A DNA stretch of 64,000 nucleotides from Spongiactinospora rosea (GCF_003315795.1 NZ_QMEY01000001.1:744001-808000); one strand, 5' to 3'; shown: positions 35,337 through 43,810, counted from the first letter of the stretch. Notes: a model not told the origin generated them from the letters alone. Translations and numbers: made by a program.

Positions 35337-35909
35337 GTGCGTTCGGCGACCGTGGTGGGCCTGCTGCTGGACCTCGCCGCGATAGCGGTTCTGGCCTACG
35401 GCCTGTACTTCCGCCGACATCACCGCCGCGACCTGCTGTTCGCCTACGCCGCGCTGAACGTGGGGATCTTCGCGGTGGTCTCGCTGCTCCAGGCGCAGCG
35501 GGTGGACCTCGCGGTCGGCTTCGGCCTGTTCGGGGTGCTGTCGATCATCCGGTTACGGTCCAACGAGATCACCCAGGGCGAGATCGCGTACTACTTCGTC
35601 GCCATCGCGCTCGGCCTGGTCAACGGCATCGCCGCTGACCGGCCGCTGACCGCCCTGTTCCTGGACGCCGCGCTGCTCGGCGTGATGTACGTCGCCGACC
35701 ACCCGCGGCTGCTCGAAGGCACCCGCCACCAGCTCGTCACGCTGGACCGCGTGCACAGCGACCCCCGGTCCCTGGTCGCCGACCTGGAGAACCGGCTGCG
35801 CGTGCCGGTGCTGCGCTGGGAGGTCACCGAGGTCGACTACGTACGCGAGCTGATGGTGGTCGACGTCCGCTACAAGGACTCCCCGGCACGGCTCGGGGCC
35901 GCCCGGTGA
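35337..35909 (+). CDS. DUF4956 membrane protein with a TTA codon
   Basis: A 190-residue protein with four hydrophobic segments in the first 125 residues and a soluble C-terminal domain of about 65 residues. The conserved family patch FGVLSIIRLRSNEITQGE lies between helices. The GTG start follows AGGGAGGAC. Leu73 is encoded by TTA (35553-35555), a codon associated with bldA control in filamentous actinomycetes. It is coupled by GTGA overlap to a VTC-domain gene. DUF4956-VTC pairs are widespread and suggest a membrane partner for polyphosphate synthesis, which remains inference. Confidence 0.85.
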   Translation: MRSATVVGLLLDLAAIAVLAYGLYFRRHHRRDLLFAYAALNVGIFAVVSLLQAQRVDLAVGFGLFGVLSIIRLRSNEITQGEIAYYFVAIALGLVNGIAADRPLTALFLDAALLGVMYVADHPRLLEGTRHQLVTLDRVHSDPRSLVADLENRLRVPVLRWEVTEVDYVRELMVVDVRYKDSPARLGAAR

Positions 35910-36679
35910 ACGCCGGGCAGGCCACCCCGGCCGACCTGGTGCTCGCCGGGATCGCGGCCGGGCTGCCGCCGGTGGGGCTGGCGGAGGCGGCGGGCCTGAT
36001 GTCCAGGATCGACCGGAAGTACCTGGTCCCCGCCGCCGCGCTGGCCGACCTCGCCGGGCGGCTCGGCGAGCGCTTCGCGGTGCTCCAGATCGGCCGGCGC
36101 AGGCAGTTCCGGTACAGCTCCACCTACTTCGACACGCCCGACCTGCTCACCTACCGCCAGCACCGGCAGGGCAGGCGGCGCAGGTTCAAGGTCCGCGTCC
36201 GCGCCTACGCCGACTCCGGCGAACGCTGGCTGGAGGTCAAGCTCAGCGGTGAGTGCGGCACGGACAAACACCGCGTCCCGCACCGGGCGGCGGGCGGCGC
36301 ACTGTCGGCCGAGGACCGCGAGTTCGTCTCCGACGTCGTACTTCGCGGCCTGCGCACCCCGCCGCCCGGCCCGCTGCTGCCGATCCTGACCACCGACTAC
36401 CGGCGCATGACGCTGGTCGATCGCGCGGGCGCGGCCCGGCTGACCTGCGACACGGGGCTGGTCTGCCATGACGGGCGGCGGGCGTTTCGGGCGCGCGGCG
36501 ATTACGCGCTGGTCGAGTCCAAGTCGGAGAGCGGCGACGCGGCCCCCGACCGGGCGCTGCGCGCGATGGGGGTGCGCCCGGTCAGCGTCAGCAAGTACTG
36601 CATGGCGGTGGCGCTGCTGCGAGACACCGCGGCCGGCCGGTGGCGGCGGGTGCTGCGCGACTACATGATGGAAGGATGA
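35906..36679 (+). CDS. VTC-domain (polyphosphate polymerase-like) protein
   Basis: A 257-residue soluble protein with the VTC/CYTH-like tunnel fold. Basic and acidic residues expected to bind triphosphate and metal are in RIDRKYLV, RYSSTYFDTP, RRRFKVRVRAY, WLEVKLSG and YALVESKSE, plus a final VSKYC. In yeast the VTC4 domain polymerises ATP gamma-phosphate into polyphosphate. It probably works with the upstream DUF4956 membrane protein. The GTG start overlaps that gene's stop, and its own stop overlaps the SDR gene (ATGA). Confidence 0.88.
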   Translation: MNAGQATPADLVLAGIAAGLPPVGLAEAAGLMSRIDRKYLVPAAALADLAGRLGERFAVLQIGRRRQFRYSSTYFDTPDLLTYRQHRQGRRRRFKVRVRAYADSGERWLEVKLSGECGTDKHRVPHRAAGGALSAEDREFVSDVVLRGLRTPPPGPLLPILTTDYRRMTLVDRAGAARLTCDTGLVCHDGRRAFRARGDYALVESKSESGDAAPDRALRAMGVRPVSVSKYCMAVALLRDTAAGRWRRVLRDYMMEG

Positions 36680-37500
36680 TCGATCCACAACTCAGCGGGA
36701 GGGTCGCCCTGGTCACCGGGGCCAACCAGGGCATCGGCGCGGCGGTGGCGCGGGCGCTGGCGGCGCAGGGGGCCGCCGTGCTGCTGACGTACAAGCGGCT
36801 GGACCCGGCCGAACACGCCGACGACCCGTCCTTTCCGGAGGAGTACGGCAGGCTGCGCGCGCAGAGCGCGGACGTCATCGCGAGCGAGATCCGGGAGGCG
36901 GGCGGCACGGCCGAGGCCGTCGAGGCCGACCTGGCCGACCCCGCCGTGCCCGGCGCGCTGTTCGACCGGGCCGAGCGCGCCTTGGGGCCGGTCGAGATCC
37001 TGGTCAACAACGCCAGCGGGTGGCTCGCCGACACCTTCCTGCCCGATCCGGCCGACCGGTTCGGCCGCGACCTGCGGCTCGTCGACCTGGCGGGACATGA
37101 GCGGCAGTTCGCGGTGGACACGCGCGCGCCCGCGCTGCTCATCGCCGAATTCGCCCGCCGCCACCTCGCCCGGGGCGCGTCCTGGGGCCGGATCATCGGC
37201 CTGACCTCCGGAAGCCCCGGCGGCTTCCCCGGCGAGGTGTCCTACGGCGCGGCCAAGGCCGCCCAGGAGAACTACACGATGTCCGCGGCCCACGAACTCG
37301 GCCGGTACGGCGTGACGGCCAACATCGTGCATCCCCCGGCGACCGACACCGGCTGGGTGAACCCCAAGGTGGCCGAGGAGGTGCGCGCGACCGGGCCGCT
37401 GTACCACGTGGGCCGGCCGGAGGAGGTGGCGGAGGTGATCACCTTCCTGGCGTCCCACCAGGCCCGGTACGTGACCGCCCAGCGCATCCAGATGTCATGA
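36676..37500 (+). CDS. SDR-family oxidoreductase
   Basis: A 274-residue short-chain dehydrogenase/reductase. The Rossmann motif is TGANQGIG, followed by NNASG, the catalytic Ser in IIGLTSGSPGG and the YxxxK motif in SYGAAKAAQE, so it looks active. An insertion after residue 30 (LDPAEHADDPSFPEEYGRLR) is longer than usual. It is translationally coupled to the VTC gene, but a functional link to polyphosphate is unclear. The substrate is unknown. Confidence 0.88.
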   Translation: MIDPQLSGRVALVTGANQGIGAAVARALAAQGAAVLLTYKRLDPAEHADDPSFPEEYGRLRAQSADVIASEIREAGGTAEAVEADLADPAVPGALFDRAERALGPVEILVNNASGWLADTFLPDPADRFGRDLRLVDLAGHERQFAVDTRAPALLIAEFARRHLARGASWGRIIGLTSGSPGGFPGEVSYGAAKAAQENYTMSAAHELGRYGVTANIVHPPATDTGWVNPKVAEEVRATGPLYHVGRPEEVAEVITFLASHQARYVTAQRIQMS

Positions 37501-37689
37501 CCTCATATCCAACTATATAGGCGGCGGGTTAATTAGCTGACGGCATAATTCGCTTCCGGCTTGATTGCGCGATTGGCCTACAGCTAAAAAGTGCCTGCCG
37601 CTGCCGGACCTGGGGTTAGCGTTTTGAACACGCGCTTCCGGCGCGTCGATTCGTATTACCCGGCACACGGCGAGAAGCAGGTGACGCAC

Positions 37690-38340
37690 ATGACCACCCC
37701 GTGGCACACCCCAGGTCCGGCGGCCCACGAGTACATCGCGCCCATCCGGGCGCGCACCACCGAGGCCCCCGCGCAGCCGATGACGCAGGAGACCTACCAG
37801 CGGCTGCTCCGGCAGCGCATCGTCTTCCTCGGCCAGGAGGTGGACGACGAGATCGCCAACCGCATCTGCGCGGAGTTGCTGCTGCTGAGCGCCGAAGACC
37901 CGCAGCGTGACATCTTCCTCTACATCAACTCCCCGGGCGGCTCGGTCAGCGCCGGGATGGCCATCTACGACATGATGCAGTTCATCCCCAATGACGTGGC
38001 CACCGTCGCCATCGGGTTCGCCGGGTCGATGGGGCAGGTCCTGCTGACCGCCGGGGCCGCGGGCAAGCGCCACTCGCTGCCCTACACCCGGGTGATGATG
38101 CACCAGCCCTCGGGCGGCATCGGCGGCACCGCCTCCGACATCGCGATCCAGGCCGAGCAGATGGTCTACGTCAAGCAGACCCTCGCCGAGCGCATCGCCT
38201 TCCACAGTGGCCGCTCGGTCGAGCAGATCCGCGCCGACTGGGACCGCGACCGCTGGTTCACCGCCCAGGAGGCCAAAGAGTACGGCCTGCTCGACGAGGT
38301 CGTGCCCAGGGCCACCCACCTGACGGCCGACGGTTCCTGA
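37690..38340 (+). CDS. clpP: ATP-dependent Clp protease proteolytic subunit (ClpP3-like)
   Basis: A 216-residue serine protease subunit. The nucleophile is in GFAGSMGQVLLTAG, the His in VMMHQPSGG and the usual Asp follows. It has a long N-terminal extension before RQRIVFLGQEVDDE. It works with an AAA+ unfoldase (ClpX, ClpC) that is not encoded here. A second clpP follows 7 bp later and no clpX or tig is adjacent, so this is the alternative pair (ClpP3/P4-like in Streptomyces), not the housekeeping ClpP1P2. A GTG nine bases upstream is an alternative start. The 190-bp leader contains an AT-rich patch (37500-37590). Confidence 0.9.
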   Translation: MTTPWHTPGPAAHEYIAPIRARTTEAPAQPMTQETYQRLLRQRIVFLGQEVDDEIANRICAELLLLSAEDPQRDIFLYINSPGGSVSAGMAIYDMMQFIPNDVATVAIGFAGSMGQVLLTAGAAGKRHSLPYTRVMMHQPSGGIGGTASDIAIQAEQMVYVKQTLAERIAFHSGRSVEQIRADWDRDRWFTAQEAKEYGLLDEVVPRATHLTADGS

Positions 38341-38347
38341 GCGGAGG

Positions 38348-38971
38348 ATGGGCATGTTCGAGAGCAGGCACGTGGTCCCGTCGTTCGTGGAGCGCACGAC
38401 GTACGGGGTCAAGGAGACGAGCCCGTACAACAAGCTGTTCGAGGACCGGATCATCTTCCTCGGCGTGCAGGTGGACGACACCTCGGCCAACGACGTCATG
38501 GCCCAGCTCCTGACCCTGGAGTCGATGGACCCCGACCGTGACATCAGCATCTACATCGACTCGCCGGGCGGGTCGTTCACCTCGATGCTGGCGATCTACG
38601 ACACCATGCAGTACATCCGGCCCGAGGTGCAGACGTTCGTCCTGGGGCAGGCGGCCTCGGCCGCGGCGGTGCTGCTGGCCGCTGGGGCGCCCGGCAAGCG
38701 GTTCGCGCTGCCGCACTCCCGGATCCTGATCCACCAGCCCTGGATGGAGGGCGGCCGGGGCAGCGGCAGCGACCTGGAGATCCAGGCGCGTGAGGTGCTG
38801 CGGCTGCGCGACATGCAGAACGAGCTCCTCGCCCGGCACACCGGCCAGCCGCTCGACAAGGTCGCCACCGACCTCGACCGCGACAAGATCCTGTTGCCGG
38901 AGGAGGCGAAGGGCTACGGCCTGATCGACGACGTCATCGCCTCCAGAAAGCGGCGGCCCATTTCTCATTGA
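38348..38971 (+). CDS. clpP: ATP-dependent Clp protease proteolytic subunit (ClpP4-like)
   Basis: A 207-residue second ClpP. The nucleophile Ser is kept in GQAASAAAVLLAAG, but the usual SMG after it is SAA. The His is in ILIHQPWMEGG. It starts MGMFESRHVVPSF, and the N-terminal axial-loop region differs from the first subunit, as expected if the two form mixed tetradecamers. It ends SRKRRPISH. A GC-rich imperfect stem-loop follows the stop. Confidence 0.9.
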   Translation: MGMFESRHVVPSFVERTTYGVKETSPYNKLFEDRIIFLGVQVDDTSANDVMAQLLTLESMDPDRDISIYIDSPGGSFTSMLAIYDTMQYIRPEVQTFVLGQAASAAAVLLAAGAPGKRFALPHSRILIHQPWMEGGRGSGSDLEIQAREVLRLRDMQNELLARHTGQPLDKVATDLDRDKILLPEEAKGYGLIDDVIASRKRRPISH

Positions 38972-38973
38972 TC

Positions 38974-38999
38974 GGCCCGATCGATCTGCACGATCGGCC
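38974..38999 (+). terminator. Imperfect stem-loop after the clpP pair
   Basis: ggcc-c-gatc pairs with gatcggcc around a 9-nt loop, immediately after the clpP stop, in a patch rich in GATCG repeats (38969-39012). It is weak but well placed for a terminator. The remainder of the gap to 39195 shows nothing recognisable. Confidence 0.35.
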
Positions 39000-39194
39000 G
39001 GCTCGATCGAGCAGGGAATGGACAGGAAAATGGTCACCGGAATACGGGAGAGTGTTCTGACCGGTCGAATCGACCGGCCCCTCATCCGCTGCCCGGAAAG
39101 GCGACGAGGCCGCCATGCTTCCTGCTCTCATCTGCGTATCGCGAGGCCACCGGCCCGCCCCCCGCCATGACCGTCCGCCGGTGCGGGGCCCGCG

Positions 39195-40628
39195 ATGAGC
39201 GGGTTCGGCGCCGGGCGTCCGGTGGTGCTGCGCGGCGGCACGGTCCTGACGATGGACGGCGGGCGGGTGCTGCCCGGTGCCGACGTCCTCGTGACCGGCG
39301 ACCGGATCGCCGCCGTCGGCCCCGAGGTCGCCGCGCCGGAGGGCGCGGCCGAGATCGATGCCTCCGGCGGCATCGTGCTGCCCGGCATGATCGACACGCA
39401 CCGGCACATGTGGCAGACCGCGCTGCGCGGCTACGGCGCCGACTGGACCCTCACCCAGTACTTCGTGTGGTTCTACCTGGAGCACGGCGCGCTGTTCCGG
39501 CCCGAAGACGTGCACGCGGGCAACACCCTGGCCGCGATCGAGGCGCTGGAGGCCGGGGTCACCACCGTCGTGGACTGGTCGCACGGCCTGCGCACCCCCG
39601 ACCACGCCGACGCCGCCGTGGACGCCCTGCGGGCCGTGCCCGGCCGGTACGTGCTCGCGTACGGGAACATCCACCGGCCGCCCGCGGAATGGACGGCCGC
39701 GCCCGAGTTCAGAGACTTCGTCCGCCGCCGGATCACCGGCGACGACCTGCTCGGGTTCCAGCTCGCCTTCGACGTGCTCGGCGACCCCGCCTTTCCCGAG
39801 CGGCCCGCCTTCGAGGTCGCCCGCGACCTCGGCGTACCGGTCACCACGCACGCCGGGGTGTGGGGCGCGACCGGCGATGACGGCATCCGGCTCATGCACG
39901 AGCACGGCTTCATGACCCCCGGCACGACCTACGTGCACGCCGCGTCGCTGTCGGCCGACTCCTACCGGCGCATCGCCGCCACCGGCGGCTCGGTCTCGGT
40001 CTCCACCGAGAGCGAGCAGAGCGCCGGTCAGGGCTACCCGCCCACCTGGGCCATCCGGTCCCACGGCATCCCGGTCTCGCTGTCCATGGACACCAGCGTC
40101 TGGTGGAGCGGCGACCTGTTCTCCGCGATGCGCGCCACCCTCGGCGCGGACCGATCCCGCGAGCACCTGGAGGCGCAGGCCCGGGGCGAGACGGTCACGC
40201 ACTGCGCGCTGCGCGCCGAGCAGGTGGTGGAGTGGGCCACCCGGGGCGGCGCGCACGCGATCGGCCGCCCCGACCTCGGCACGGTCGTCCCCGGTCAGAA
40301 GGCCGACCTGGTGCTGATCAAGAACGACGCCTCCCCGGTGTCGTTCCCGCTGCTCAACCCGTTCGGCCACGTCGTGTTCCAGGCTCAGCGCGGCGACGTG
40401 CACACGGTGCTGGTCAACGGGCGGGTGGTCAAGCACGCGCACCGGCTGACCGGCATCGACCTCGCCGCGGCGCGTGTCCGGGTCGAGCGCACGGTTGAAT
40501 ACCTCAGAGCGGCCATGGGGGAGGAAGCATGGGAAAAGGGTATGAACCCTGACATTCCTACGGCCAAGATCCTCGACAACCCGTACACCTACACCGACTA
40601 CCGCAGTGACACCACCCACCGCCCCTGA
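39195..40628 (+). CDS. Amidohydrolase-superfamily deaminase/chlorohydrolase-like protein
   Basis: A 477-residue metal-dependent hydrolase of the cytosine deaminase/TrzN/AtzA-like branch. An N-terminal beta-sandwich strand precedes the metal HxH in MIDTHRHMWQ (around residue 68). Further ligands lie in VTTHAGVW and YVHAASL, and the catalytic Asp in SMDTSVWW. The C-terminus returns to the sandwich (GQKADLVLIKNDASP). Likely reaction: hydrolytic deamination or dechlorination of a heterocycle. The substrate is unknown, and no linked nucleobase genes are seen. Confidence 0.9.
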   Translation: MSGFGAGRPVVLRGGTVLTMDGGRVLPGADVLVTGDRIAAVGPEVAAPEGAAEIDASGGIVLPGMIDTHRHMWQTALRGYGADWTLTQYFVWFYLEHGALFRPEDVHAGNTLAAIEALEAGVTTVVDWSHGLRTPDHADAAVDALRAVPGRYVLAYGNIHRPPAEWTAAPEFRDFVRRRITGDDLLGFQLAFDVLGDPAFPERPAFEVARDLGVPVTTHAGVWGATGDDGIRLMHEHGFMTPGTTYVHAASLSADSYRRIAATGGSVSVSTESEQSAGQGYPPTWAIRSHGIPVSLSMDTSVWWSGDLFSAMRATLGADRSREHLEAQARGETVTHCALRAEQVVEWATRGGAHAIGRPDLGTVVPGQKADLVLIKNDASPVSFPLLNPFGHVVFQAQRGDVHTVLVNGRVVKHAHRLTGIDLAAARVRVERTVEYLRAAMGEEAWEKGMNPDIPTAKILDNPYTYTDYRSDTTHRP

Positions 40629-40785
40629 CGGACAACTCCGGCGGGTCGCGCAAAGGGGAACGTGATCTTAATCTCACCCCCCGGCGGGCTCCTTGATCAA
40701 TGACGCGGTAATTCGCCCTCTCGCGGTTTTAAGCCCGGCCCCACTTACCGCCGCGAGCGCGCCGCTTCTTTCGCCGGGCAACGGA

Positions 40786-40813
40786 GAAGCCCCCTCCTTC
40801 TGGAGGGGGCTTC
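40786..40813 (-). terminator. Perfect stem-loop terminator (lsr2)
   Basis: A 12-bp perfect stem (gaagccccctcc) with loop ttct, located 33 bp beyond the lsr2 stop. It may also stop transcription coming from the amidohydrolase side. Confidence 0.85.
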
Positions 40814-40846
40814 CGGTCATTCAGCGCTACCACTCAGTGGAACGCC

Positions 40847-41185
40847 TCAGTGGGCGGCCTCGTACTGCTCGACCACCGAGGACGGGATCCGGCCGCGCTC
40901 GCTCACCGCGAGTCCGTGCTGCTTGGCCCACCGGCGAATGTCCGCCGACTGCTCACGGCTCATCCGCGCGGGGCGAATGCCACCGCGCCGAACCCGGCCC
41001 GGCCGCTCGCGGCGCACCGGGCGGGCCGCGGTGAGGAACGGGGCGAGAGCCTTACGCAGCTTCTCCTCGTTCTTCTCGGACAGGTCGATCTCGTAGTCCG
41101 TGCCGTCCAGGCCGAACTTCGTGGTGCCGGCAGCCGCACCACCGTCAAGATCATCTATGAAGATTTGCTCAATTCGCTTCGCCAC
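40847..41185 (-). CDS. lsr2: Lsr2 nucleoid-associated protein
   Basis: A 112-residue xenogeneic silencer that bridges AT-rich DNA. The N-terminal dimerisation/oligomerisation domain (AKRIEQIFIDDLDGG, GTDYEIDLSEKNEEKL) is joined by a basic linker (ARPVRRERPGRVRRGG) to the C-terminal DNA-binding domain with the AT-hook-like loop ERGRIPSSVVEQY. The start codon is GTG, with GGAGGGACT directly upstream. The 394-bp gap between this start and the methyltransferase stop must hold its promoter, but no clear box is assigned. Many actinomycetes have two Lsr2 paralogues, and which one this is cannot be told. Confidence 0.95.
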   Translation of the reverse strand: MAKRIEQIFIDDLDGGAAAGTTKFGLDGTDYEIDLSEKNEEKLRKALAPFLTAARPVRRERPGRVRRGGIRPARMSREQSADIRRWAKQHGLAVSERGRIPSSVVEQYEAAH

Positions 41186-41446
41186 AGTCCCTCCACTACT
41201 CGGCGTAAGATTCCGGAACTATAGCACCCAATGAACGGCTATACCCTCCGGGTGTGCCATTACACTTGTGACACGATGCACCCACGGGTATCCGGTCAGT
41301 GCGCCTACCGTACCGCCTCGGCATAAGCCGTGTTTCCTATACCTCGGTCATCACCGACCAGAACAAGAACAAGAGATAGGACCGCACCGATACGGCCATC
41401 GGGGACGCCCGCCGTGATTGACCCGGAACATGCCTCGGAAGAGACT

Positions 41447-41493
41447 CGATCGCCGGCGGCCCGGGTGTGGTCAGAGTGGGCCGCCGGCGATCG
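41447..41493. terminator. Large perfect stem-loop
   Basis: A perfect 16-bp GC-rich inverted repeat (cgatcgccggcggccc, 41447-41462, with 41478-41493) and a 15-nt loop. It lies 87 bp beyond the methyltransferase stop and about 260 bp upstream of lsr2, so it most likely terminates the methyltransferase transcript before it reaches lsr2. The rest of 41186-41579 holds no convincing gene. Confidence 0.6.
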
Positions 41494-41579
41494 GGGGTGA
41501 GGAGCACAGTGGCTCTTCTCGTACCTCGTGCGCTCCGCTACCCGAGCCGGGGCGGGGTATGCGTGCGCCCGGCCGCCGG

Positions 41580-42455
41580 TCAGGGCTTCGCGGCCATGCC
41601 GCCGTAAATCCAGGTGCGGGCGACCTCGTCGTCCCAGACCGGGGTGTCCGGTCGCCACAGCGGCACCGGCACCAGGCCGGGCGCGAGCATGTCCAGGCCG
41701 GTGAAGAGCGCGCTCACCGCGCGCTGGTCGCGGGGGATGAGCGTGACGCCGTCCCTGGCGGCCCCCGCCGAGATGGCCTGCGCCTGCGCCGGGGCGAGGT
41801 CGGCGCCGAGATGGGAGAGGGCCAGCAGGCTGCCCGGAGCGACCGCGCCGATCAATCGCTCGACGATCGCGCCGGGACCGGCCTCGTCCGGGATGTGGTG
41901 CAGCAGGGCGACGCACAGCAGGGCCACCGGCTCCTCGAAGTCGATCAGCGCGCGGGTCTCGGGGGCGTCCAGGACGGCCTTGGTGTCCCGCAGGTCCGCC
42001 AGCAGGAAGGCGGTGTCGCCCGCCGACGTCAGCAGTGCCCGGGCGTGGGTGGCCACGATCGGGTCGTTGTCCACATAGACGACGCGGGCGCCGCGCGTGT
42101 GACGCCCGGCGACCTCGTGCACGTTGGGGCTGGTGGGAATTCCGGTGCCGAGGTCGATGAATTGCCGAACTCCGGCCTCCACCGCCGCCCGCACCACCCG
42201 GGTCAGGAAAGCCCGGTTGGCGCGCGCGAGATCACGCAGGCCGGGGGCTTTGCCCAATCCACGTTCGGCGGCGGAACGGTCGGCCGGGAAGTTGTCCTTT
42301 CCGCCGAGCAGATAGTCGTACACGCGCGCCGGGTGCGGCCGGTCGGTGCGCAGATCGACGGGATCGAGGCGGCCTTTCGTGCGCAGCCGTAAGCCGTCCA
42401 TGTCGTCATCGTCGTCGCCGCCGGGGCGTGCGGGGGTGCCGCTGGGCTCGTCCAC
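41580..42455 (-). CDS. SAM-dependent methyltransferase, DUF574 family
   Basis: A 291-residue protein of the actinomycete-specific S-adenosyl methyltransferase family (PF04672). It has the family opening RPHPARVYDYLLGGKDNFPAD, the SAM-binding loop FIDLGTGIPTSPNVHEVA, VYVDNDPIV and LLHHIPDEA. Many such genes occur per genome in filamentous actinomycetes and their substrates are unknown. An acidic stretch (GDDDDDMDG) precedes the domain. It stands alone and is divergent from the CBS-domain gene. Confidence 0.9.
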   Translation of the reverse strand: MDEPSGTPARPGGDDDDDMDGLRLRTKGRLDPVDLRTDRPHPARVYDYLLGGKDNFPADRSAAERGLGKAPGLRDLARANRAFLTRVVRAAVEAGVRQFIDLGTGIPTSPNVHEVAGRHTRGARVVYVDNDPIVATHARALLTSAGDTAFLLADLRDTKAVLDAPETRALIDFEEPVALLCVALLHHIPDEAGPGAIVERLIGAVAPGSLLALSHLGADLAPAQAQAISAGAARDGVTLIPRDQRAVSALFTGLDMLAPGLVPVPLWRPDTPVWDDEVARTWIYGGMAAKP

Positions 42456-42542
42456 CTAGATCCCTTCCAATCCATACGCTGATGCCGGAGGTTTTGGGTA
42501 GTGGGCCGTGGAACGCGAATCGATCCTTCCAGGGGGATGGCG

Positions 42543-42977
42543 ATGACCACCGAAAGTGCCGGCAAGACGGTCCAGAATGTGATGCATCAGGGTGCGCAGT
42601 GCGTGGGTGAGCACGAGAGCCTGCGTACGGCCGCGCGGATGATGCGCGACATGTCCGTCGGCGCGCTGCCCATCTGCGGGGACGACGATCGGCTCAAGGG
42701 CATCATCACCGACAGGGACATCGTGATCAAGTGCTGTGCCGAGGGCAAGGACCTCGACCGTACCGAAGCGGGCGAACTCGCCGCCGGGCTGGTGTGGGTG
42801 GAGGCCCACAGCAGCATCGAAGAGGCGCTCGCGACGATGGCCAAGCACCAGATCAAGCGGGTCCCGGTGATCGATGAGCGGCGGATCGTCGGGATGGTCA
42901 GCGAGGCCGACCTCGCCAAGGAACTACCGGACAACAAACTCGCGGAGTTCGTCCACCGCGTCTACGCCCACGGGTGA
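42543..42977 (+). CDS. Two-CBS-domain protein (Hrp1-like)
   Basis: A 144-residue protein made of two CBS repeats (DRLKGIITDRDIVIKCC and ERRIVGMVSEADLAKEL mark the two). Such small CBS pairs bind adenine nucleotides and resemble mycobacterial hypoxic response protein 1. The second of two closely spaced ATGs (42543) is preferred, because AGGGGG then sits 6 bp upstream. No partner domain is fused. It is followed by a strong bidirectional terminator shared with thioredoxin. Confidence 0.88.
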   Translation: MTTESAGKTVQNVMHQGAQCVGEHESLRTAARMMRDMSVGALPICGDDDRLKGIITDRDIVIKCCAEGKDLDRTEAGELAAGLVWVEAHSSIEEALATMAKHQIKRVPVIDERRIVGMVSEADLAKELPDNKLAEFVHRVYAHG

Positions 42978-42998
42978 GCCCGTAGGCGCGCGGTAAGC

Positions 42999-43037
42999 GC
43001 CGAAGAGCCGCCCGTCGCAGGCGGGCGGCTCTTCGGC
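42999..43037. terminator. Bidirectional terminator
   Basis: A 16-bp perfect stem (42999-43014 with 43022-43037) and a 7-nt loop between the convergent CBS-domain and thioredoxin genes. Confidence 0.85.
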
Positions 43038-43077
43038 ATGCGTTCTTTCAGATGTGGCCTTCAGGTACGCGGCCTGC

Positions 43078-43392
43078 TCAGATGTGCCCCTCAAGGTCGG
43101 CCACGAGCAGCCGCTTGGGCTTGGCGCCCACGATCTGCCGGACGACCTCGCCGTCGCGATACAGGTTCATCGTGGGGAACCCCATCACCCCGTAGCGCCG
43201 CACGATCTCCGGGTGGTCGTCGCCGTTCAGCTTGGCGATGGTCACGCGGTCACCGTACTCCGCCTCGATCTGCTCCAGCACCGGCGCGACCATCTTGCAG
43301 GGGCCGCACCACTCAGCCCAGAACTCGACGAGGACCGGCTTGTCCGCGCCGAGCACCTGCTCGTCGAAGTTCTCCGTGGTCAACGTGATCAT
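43078..43392 (-). CDS. trxA: Thioredoxin
   Basis: A 104-residue thioredoxin with the redox-active WCGPC motif in EFWAEWCGPCKMVAP and the cis-Pro in MGFPTMNLY. It is cytoplasmic (no signal). The ATG has AGGGAG upstream. Its first 80 bases overlap the end of the upstream MerR gene on the same strand, an unusually long overlap, so the two genes are co-transcribed. It probably reduces disulfides as part of a MerR-controlled thiol response. Confidence 0.94.
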   Translation of the reverse strand: MITLTTENFDEQVLGADKPVLVEFWAEWCGPCKMVAPVLEQIEAEYGDRVTIAKLNGDDHPEIVRRYGVMGFPTMNLYRDGEVVRQIVGAKPKRLLVADLEGHI

Positions 43393-43768
43393 TGATCTGC
43401 TCCCTGGTCAGGGCGCAGCCAGGACAGGCCCGCGCCAGTTGGTCCGCCACGTCGGCTCTGCGCCTGATCAGGTCGTGGATCTCCGCGTCGATCTCGGCGA
43501 GCTTGCGCCGGTAGACGGCGACCGACTCCGGGCAGGAGTCGCCCGCGGGATGGCCCGCGCGCAGGCAGTTCACGAACGGCCGGGCGTCCTCCAGGGCGAA
43601 CCCGGCCGCCAGCAGCGCGCGGATCTCCGCCACCAGCCGGACGTCGGACTCGTCGTACTCCCGGTAGCCGTTGGCCGTGCGGCGGGCCGTGATCAGCCCC
43701 TGCTGCTCGTAGTAGCGCAGCGAACGCGTGCTCACCCCGGTACGCTCGGCCAGCTCCCCGATCCGCAT
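43313..43768 (-). CDS. MerR-family regulator with Cys pairs, upstream of thioredoxin
   Basis: A 151-residue regulator. The MerR helix-turn-helix MRIGELAERTGVSTRSLRYY and wing (RTANGYREYDESDV) are followed by a dimerisation helix. Cysteines in VNCLRAGHPAGDSCPES and ARACPGCALTRE could sense redox state or metal. The last 27 residues (Arg/Gly-rich) are encoded within the thioredoxin gene in another frame, so the C-terminal tail looks non-conserved. The start at 43768 is the canonical MRIGE. A 26-bp dyad with MerR-type promoter spacing lies upstream. Confidence 0.88.
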   Translation of the reverse strand: MRIGELAERTGVSTRSLRYYEQQGLITARRTANGYREYDESDVRLVAEIRALLAAGFALEDARPFVNCLRAGHPAGDSCPESVAVYRRKLAEIDAEIHDLIRRRADVADQLARACPGCALTREQINDHVDHGELRRAGARRGQAGPRRVLG

Positions 43769-43810
43769 CGGGCGGCCCCCTCCCTGATCCGTGGCTCCCA
43801 GCACGGTAAG

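Noticed and set aside
38969..39012. GATCG-rich patch as a replication or attachment site
   Set aside because: Only a handful of degenerate copies occur, with no DnaA boxes, integrase or tRNA nearby. A weak terminator explains it better.
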